From JANRLJ01 sp034437895 (GTDB lineage: Bacteria > Chloroflexota > Anaerolineae > Aggregatilineales > Phototrophicaceae), in contig DAOTTO010000608.1 in assembly GCA_034437895.1 (NCBI GenBank), positions 1-19,979 of the forward strand: DNA of 19,979 nt, read 5' to 3'. The translations under genes and the position numbers were made by a program. Every line of letters starts with the position of its first letter. Position 1 is the first letter of the stretch. Below are positions 15,017 to 19,979 of this stretch, piece after piece. The notes under the pieces are model-generated. The model was not told the DNA's origin. It did not search any database and saw nothing but the letters and a program-made list of their open reading frames with translations.

Positions 15017-15176
15017 GCGAGATCGCTTTCTGCGATGTCCGCGATTTCATCCGGCAAGCATCACTACAATATTTCACCTCATCCCAATTCTTTTCCCATT
15101 TTTTGCGCCACACAAACGGACGCTGGCAAACCACACAGATTTTCGTCGGCAGATGTTGTTTTTTTACACCACGCAT
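15006..15176 (-). CDS. DUF2256 family small zinc-binding protein
   Basis: 56 residues. The DUF2256 pattern is plain: K-I-C14-V-V-C17, then RPFVWRKKWEKNWDEVKYC37SDAC41R, i.e. CxxC and CxxxC, a likely zinc site. Length is normal for the family. It is the first gene of the photolyase operon and its end overlaps the FAD-domain gene by 11 nt, so the two are tightly coupled. DUF2256 genes are known to me as frequent neighbours of photolyase/cryptochrome genes; function is not established. No strong ribosome binding site precedes the ATG (GCTCACTTATG). It could help nucleic-acid binding or cluster delivery to its partner. Confidence 0.9.
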   Translation of the reverse strand: MRGVKKQHLPTKICVVCQRPFVWRKKWEKNWDEVKYCSDACRMKSRTSQKAISHDQ

Positions 15177-15257
15177 AAGTGAGCAATCAGCTTTCAGCGG
15201 TTAGCAATTCGCTTTTGAACGAAGATTAACATAAGGCTCTTAAATAAGAATGAGAAT

Positions 15258-15286
15258 CAAAAACCCGGCAAACACATCTGCCGGGT
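15258..15286 (-). terminator. Rho-independent terminator after nuoI
   Basis: On the complement, ACCCGGCA and TGCCGGGT form an 8-bp stem with an 8-nt loop, followed by TTTTTGATT. It lies 29 nt past the nuoI stop and ends the leftward nuo transcription unit. The rest of 15177-15257 should hold the photolyase operon promoter; I see no convincing hexamer pair there. Confidence 0.85.
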
Positions 15287-15314
15287 ATCGTCTCATGGTG
15301 CAATTTATCGAGAT

Positions 15315-16121
15315 TTATTCGTTCTTCGCAGCACGTTTACGAGCGAGTGCTTCCTCACGCTTGCGGAGGCGTTCTGCTTTTGCGGCCTCTTCATCGACTT
15401 CTGGCGCGGCTTCCTGCACAGATACAGCAGGGGCATCGGCAAGCGCTTCCGCCGTCGCAACAGGTGCGGGGGCTGGCGTAGGTGCAGCGGCGGCACTCTT
15501 AGCGGCCTTCTTGCGTTCCTTCAGCACATCAGTATGTTCCCAACCGCCACGCGCTTCCATTTCTTCCAGCGCAGTCGTCGGGGCGATACTCTGCCAATAG
15601 CGGAATTCTTTCGAAAGTTTCTGCTTATCGTGGATATGAGCGCTGGTGCGGTCATAGCTGGCGAGTTCGTAGTCATGATCCATCTTGATGGCATCAAACG
15701 GACAGAACTCGGCGCAGTAACCGCAGTTCATACAAATATCGATGTCGATAAAAAATGCTTCTGGTTCGGGCTTAGGACGGCCTGTCACAGGGTCTTGACC
15801 ACGCACAATCCAGATGCACTGCGGCGGACATACCTTCGCGCAGATGCCGCAGCTTGTACACCAATCATGCCCCGGACGCTCCGGGTGATCGTAATTTTCG
15901 ACCACCAGAAATGGTACAAAGCGGAAACGCTCCGGCACAGCCAATTTTTCATCTGGATACTGTACAGTGTACGCACCTTTTGAGCCTAGCCCCTGCCGTT
16001 CCTGAAAACGTTCCTGATTATTGCTGTACTTCCTAAAACCATAACGCACATCGTCGGCATAGGTGGCGACGAAATGCTTGAGCGTAATCCCTAATCCTCT
16101 CAGGATTCCTCTTCCGTACAT
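15315..16121 (-). CDS. nuoI: NADH-quinone oxidoreductase subunit I (complex I) with C-terminal extension
   Basis: 268 residues from the ATG at 16121, preferred because GAGGAGAGAGG lies just upstream; a TTG five codons earlier is in that site. Two [4Fe-4S] motifs are complete: CTSCGICAKVCP (88-99) and CMNCGYCAEFCP (130-141), the ligands of clusters N6a and N6b that pass electrons towards the quinone site. The N-terminal helix GRGILRGLGITLKHF is typical. After about residue 195 a tail is added: an Ala/Pro-rich linker and a charged helix ending KAERLRKREEALARK (248-262). The same 15 residues end NuoB. The gene is separated from nuoCD by 348 nt containing a double-hairpin element, so it may have its own promoter. 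A terminator follows. Confidence 0.96.
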   Translation of the reverse strand: MYGRGILRGLGITLKHFVATYADDVRYGFRKYSNNQERFQERQGLGSKGAYTVQYPDEKLAVPERFRFVPFLVVENYDHPERPGHDWCTSCGICAKVCPPQCIWIVRGQDPVTGRPKPEPEAFFIDIDICMNCGYCAEFCPFDAIKMDHDYELASYDRTSAHIHDKQKLSKEFRYWQSIAPTTALEEMEARGGWEHTDVLKERKKAAKSAAAAPTPAPAPVATAEALADAPAVSVQEAAPEVDEEAAKAERLRKREEALARKRAAKNE

Positions 16122-16136
16122 GACCTCTCTCCTCAA

Positions 16137-16253
16137 GCCGTCAGCACTCCGCTTTCAGCCTTATTGTTAATTTTTATGGTGATGGAAATATCCTAACCGA
16201 AATAACCAAGCCTTACGTAATTTGCCGTCATTATGGGGACAAGATAATGCAAA
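16137..16253. other. Intergenic segment upstream of nuoI
   Basis: Together with 16254-16469 this forms the 348-nt gene-free gap between nuoCD and nuoI. Apart from the nuoI ribosome binding site (complement AGGAGAGAGG, ending about 16125) I see no gene, RNA or convincing promoter. A weak pair on the complement, TTGTCC with TACGTA 17 nt away, is noted only as a candidate. The part from 16355 to 16469 is AT-rich and also shows nothing clear. Confidence 0.5.
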
Positions 16254-16354
16254 AAATGAACACGCAAATCTCTGTAGGGACATCATAGTTGATGTCCGCT
16301 TCGACTTTGCGACGGACACGATATATCGTGTCCCTACAATCTCCGTGTTCATTT
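16254..16354. repeat. 101-bp double-hairpin inverted-repeat element (MITE-like)
   Basis: The ends are perfect 11-bp inverted repeats, AAATGAACACG and CGTGTTCATTT. Inside them TGTAGGGACA (16273-16282) is mirrored by TGTCCCTACA (16329-16338). Each arm is itself a hairpin: GGACATC/GATGTCC with a 6-nt loop (16278-16297), and the 20-nt perfect palindrome GGACACGATATATCGTGTCC (16314-16333). There is no coding capacity and no clear target-site duplication. It sits between nuoCD and nuoI and could attenuate or process their joint mRNA. Confidence 0.8.
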
Positions 16355-16469
16355 GTTAATCGTCATGCTCTTGCCCTACAAAAATTTGCTTGAAATGCCT
16401 AACTTCTAAACTTTACAATCTTATTAGAAGCTGCACATTGACCACTTTAAACTCACCACTTGTCACTCA

Positions 16470-18341
<1,872 letters not shown>

Positions 18342-18348
18342 GTTGTCT

Positions 18349-19182
18349 TTACTCCTTCACGCCCTGAGCGGCTTTTTTACGGGCAAGGGCTTCTTCGCGT
18401 TTACGCAGGCGCTCGGCCTTTTCGGGATCATCCGCTGCTACTTCGGCAGCCGTCGGCGCTGCTTTTGCCCCTACTGCTGCTTTTGCCGGGATAGATTTCT
18501 TGGTCTCAAATTTCGGCAGTTCACGCATTCCGTAAGGTTTACCCAATGCCGCCAGTTCAGCATTACGCCGGATGATGTCCATCTGGCGCGGATCAATGAT
18601 GTCCGGCCCCAAAATCGGGATAGGTGTCGGTTCCGATGGCCCCACGCCGTACCAGGGGACATCATCCAGATTTGCCAAAGACTGGCCATCAATTTTCTTT
18701 TGTAACGCAATTAACCCGTGCAAGAGTGCCTGTGGAGTTGGTGGACAGCCGGGGACATAAATATCCACCGGAAGATATTTATCCACGCCGGAAACCACGT
18801 TATAGCCTTCTTTGAAAGGGCCGCCGCCGCTGGCGCAAGCGCCCATCGCCATCACATATTTCGGCTCTGGCATTTGGTTATATAGGCGCACAATCGGGAC
18901 GATCATCTTTTTCGTGACCGTGCCAGAAACAATCATTAAATCCGATTGGCGCGGGCTGGCACGCATCACTTCCATCCCAAAGCGCGAAAAATCAAAACGA
19001 GAAGCTGCTGTTCCAATCATCTCAATCGCACAGCAGGCCAACCCAAATAGCAAAGGCCACATGGATGAACGGCGGCTCCAGTTGTAGATTTTGCTCAGGC
19101 TGGTGATCGCAAGGTTGCCTTCCATCCCCGGAGGGAGGGGGAACTCTGTATCGTGTAATTCCTTTAAATTGATCTCACTCAT
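18349..19182 (-). CDS. nuoB: NADH-quinone oxidoreductase subunit B (complex I) with C-terminal extension
   Basis: 277 residues, longer than typical bacterial NuoB (often about 160-220). The core holds all ligands of the terminal cluster N2: adjacent Cys50-Cys51 in FGLACCAIEM, Cys116 in MAMGACASGGG and Cys146 in VPGCPPTPQAL. The ASRFDFSRFGMEVMRASPRQSDLMIVSGTVT block is canonical. From about residue 185 comes a Pro-rich stretch. It is followed by an Ala-rich linker and a charged helix KAERLRKREEALARK (255-269) that is identical to the one ending NuoI. The start ATG overlaps the iscX stop by 4 nt. Electron transfer from N2 to quinone is the known role; the tail's role is unknown. Confidence 0.97.
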   Translation of the reverse strand: MSEINLKELHDTEFPLPPGMEGNLAITSLSKIYNWSRRSSMWPLLFGLACCAIEMIGTAASRFDFSRFGMEVMRASPRQSDLMIVSGTVTKKMIVPIVRLYNQMPEPKYVMAMGACASGGGPFKEGYNVVSGVDKYLPVDIYVPGCPPTPQALLHGLIALQKKIDGQSLANLDDVPWYGVGPSEPTPIPILGPDIIDPRQMDIIRRNAELAALGKPYGMRELPKFETKKSIPAKAAVGAKAAPTAAEVAADDPEKAERLRKREEALARKKAAQGVKE

Positions 19183-19397
19183 AAACTGGCTGTCTCCTCA
19201 TACCACTCACGTAAAATTCCATTTAAGATACTGTCGTTTGCAAGTTCAGGATCATCTGCGAAATTCGGCAGCGCGATGATCCATTGATAAAGCTGTTGTA
19301 TACCCACTGTTTCAACATCAGCGTCCCCATGCGTTGCCATCAAACTGAGGACAATTTCATAGGTCGCGTCCCAAAACAATTTATCTTCATCGCTCAT
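19179..19397 (-). CDS. iscX: IscX-like Fe-S assembly protein
   Basis: 72 residues, near the 66 of E. coli IscX. The pattern fits: W-D-A-T-Y-E-I-V-L-S-L, the D-x-D-V-E-T-V segment (26-31), QLYQWI (35-40), the acidic FADDP (46-50), and a C-terminal SILNGILREWYEE. IscX binds iron and the cysteine desulfurase IscS and moderates cluster building on the scaffold. No isc or suf genes lie nearby; instead the gene overlaps nuoB by 4 nt (ATGA), so it is translated together with a complex I Fe-S subunit. The ribosome binding site is weak (GGGTTACTATCATG). It is the first gene of the visible nuo unit; no clear promoter is seen in the 60 nt upstream. Confidence 0.87.
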   Translation of the reverse strand: MSDEDKLFWDATYEIVLSLMATHGDADVETVGIQQLYQWIIALPNFADDPELANDSILNGILREWYEETASL

Positions 19398-19457
19398 GAT
19401 AGTAACCCGAAACCACTAAAATAACGATGAGGATGCAGATAAGAAGTGCTGCACTTT

Positions 19458-19874
19458 TTATTCCTCAAAGATCACATGCATAGGTAAAGTAAAGTCCGGC
19501 AGCACATTTTCGCCGCTTAACACACCATCAATCCCGACTGTTTGCACATCATTCGCTTTGGCAGAATAAACTTCGACTATTTGCTGATCTGGAAAAACTA
19601 ACCAGACCAACGAAGTCCCTAAATCCAAATAACGTTCTGCTTTTTTCCGCAGTTGTCGCTTACTATCTGTAGGCGACTTCACCTCAACAGCAAGATCAGG
19701 TGGAATAGGCGCTCCTCGCTCAGGTCGTTCCGGCATCCGTGCTTTAGAAATGTAAGCCACATCTGGGATAAATTCGTTTTCATCAGACATGTGATACGTG
19801 CCATCTGCACCGGAAACCCGCCCTATGGGCTGCTCAATTGTAACCTTCTTAAGATAATAAAGTAGGACTTTCGC
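19458..19874 (-). pseudogene. Uma2-family endonuclease, 5'-truncated by a repeat element
   Basis: Residues from the ATG at 19790 (110 aa) carry the Uma2 (DUF820) core with a PD-(D/E)xK nuclease-like fold: FIPDVAYIS, PPDLAVEVKSPTD, KAERYLDLGTSLVWLVFP and SGENVLPDF. The family-like sequence also continues upstream of that ATG without a start codon, as LLYYLKKVTIEQPIGRVSGA and then DGTYH. The open frame ends at a TAA that belongs to the end of the 105-bp inverted-repeat element. Family members normally have about 45 further N-terminal residues (the E-L-I-D-G-E region), missing here. The simplest reading is a broken gene; a short product from 19790 could still be made. Uma2 genes are common, often multicopy, and of uncertain cellular role. 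Confidence 0.75.
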
Positions 19875-19979
19875 TTACCTCACCCCCCGGCCCCCTCTCC
19901 AATACTTGGAGAGGGGGAGAAAAACGCATCTTGAAGTCCCCTCTCCATGCAATGGGGAGGGGATTTAGGGGTGGGGTAA
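19875..19979. repeat. 105-bp GC-rich inverted-repeat element with two hairpins
   Basis: The ends are 12-bp inverted repeats with one mismatch, TTACCTCACCCC (19875-19886) and GGGGTGGGGTAA (19968-19979). Inside are two strong hairpins: CCCCCTCTCC/GGAGAGGGGG with a 7-nt loop (19891-19917), and TCCCCTCTCC/GGGGAGGGGA with a 7-nt loop and one G-T pair (19937-19963). It has no coding capacity. The right end coincides with the window end, so a target-site duplication cannot be checked. It abuts the broken Uma2 frame exactly. Confidence 0.8.

Noticed and set aside
19444..19456. AAGTGC-T-GCACTT palindrome followed by T residues as a terminator
   Set aside because: The loop would be a single base unless inner pairs open, and it overlaps the end of the Uma2 frame on the other strand; too weak to call.

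Overview
The window reads as a chromosomal stretch of a free-living bacterium with moderate G+C, most likely a Chloroflexota member of the Anaerolineae kind. This is an inference, not a measurement. It rests on the mix of a LytR-CpsA-Psr protein and a LysM protein with very long Thr/Pro-rich linkers, a histidine-kinase-like protein lacking the phospho-acceptor His, a NuoCD fusion, Uma2 remnants and small hairpin-rich inverted-repeat elements.

Layout, left to right. (1) 1-403 (-) is the N-terminal part of a lipoprotein, cut by the window edge. It is divergent from an FtsK/SpoIIIE-like protein (535-2115, +) whose Walker A is destroyed. (2) 2201-9022 (-) is a three-gene envelope operon: a membrane GAF/coiled-coil histidine-kinase-like protein, then a LysM protein, then an LCP protein. 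(3) 9177-11296 (+) is a Nudix hydrolase, probably from a leaderless mRNA, overlapping a membrane-anchored class A beta-lactamase-fold protein. (4) 11309-12113 (-) is a STAS anti-anti-sigma factor and an RsbW-like anti-sigma kinase; a small membrane protein (12253-12552, +) is divergent from it. (5) 12601-13656 (-) is an Mrp/ApbC P-loop protein with its own promoter. (6) 13743-15176 (-) is a compact overlapping operon: a 56-residue DUF2256 zinc-binding protein, a stand-alone photolyase FAD domain with a four-Cys pattern, and a stand-alone photolyase-like N-terminal domain. (7) 15315-19397 (-) holds iscX, nuoB, a nuoCD fusion, a 101-bp double-hairpin element, nuoI and a clear terminator. (8) The right end is an Uma2 gene truncated exactly at the edge of a 105-bp inverted-repeat element.

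Functional picture. The nuo genes here (B, C, D, I) are exactly the quinone-reducing connecting module of complex I, with no membrane or NADH-dehydrogenase subunits. iscX overlaps nuoB by 4 nt, and an Mrp-family Fe-S carrier homologue lies nearby, so iron-sulfur maturation and Fe-S enzymes cluster together. NuoB and NuoI carry C-terminal extensions ending in the same 15-residue basic helix although the codons have diverged, which looks like a selected, lineage-specific feature of this complex. The photolyase operon looks like a split, Fe-S-type photolyase/cryptochrome system. Two proteins (FtsK-like and HK-like) look like pseudoenzymes that keep their folds but have lost a key catalytic motif.
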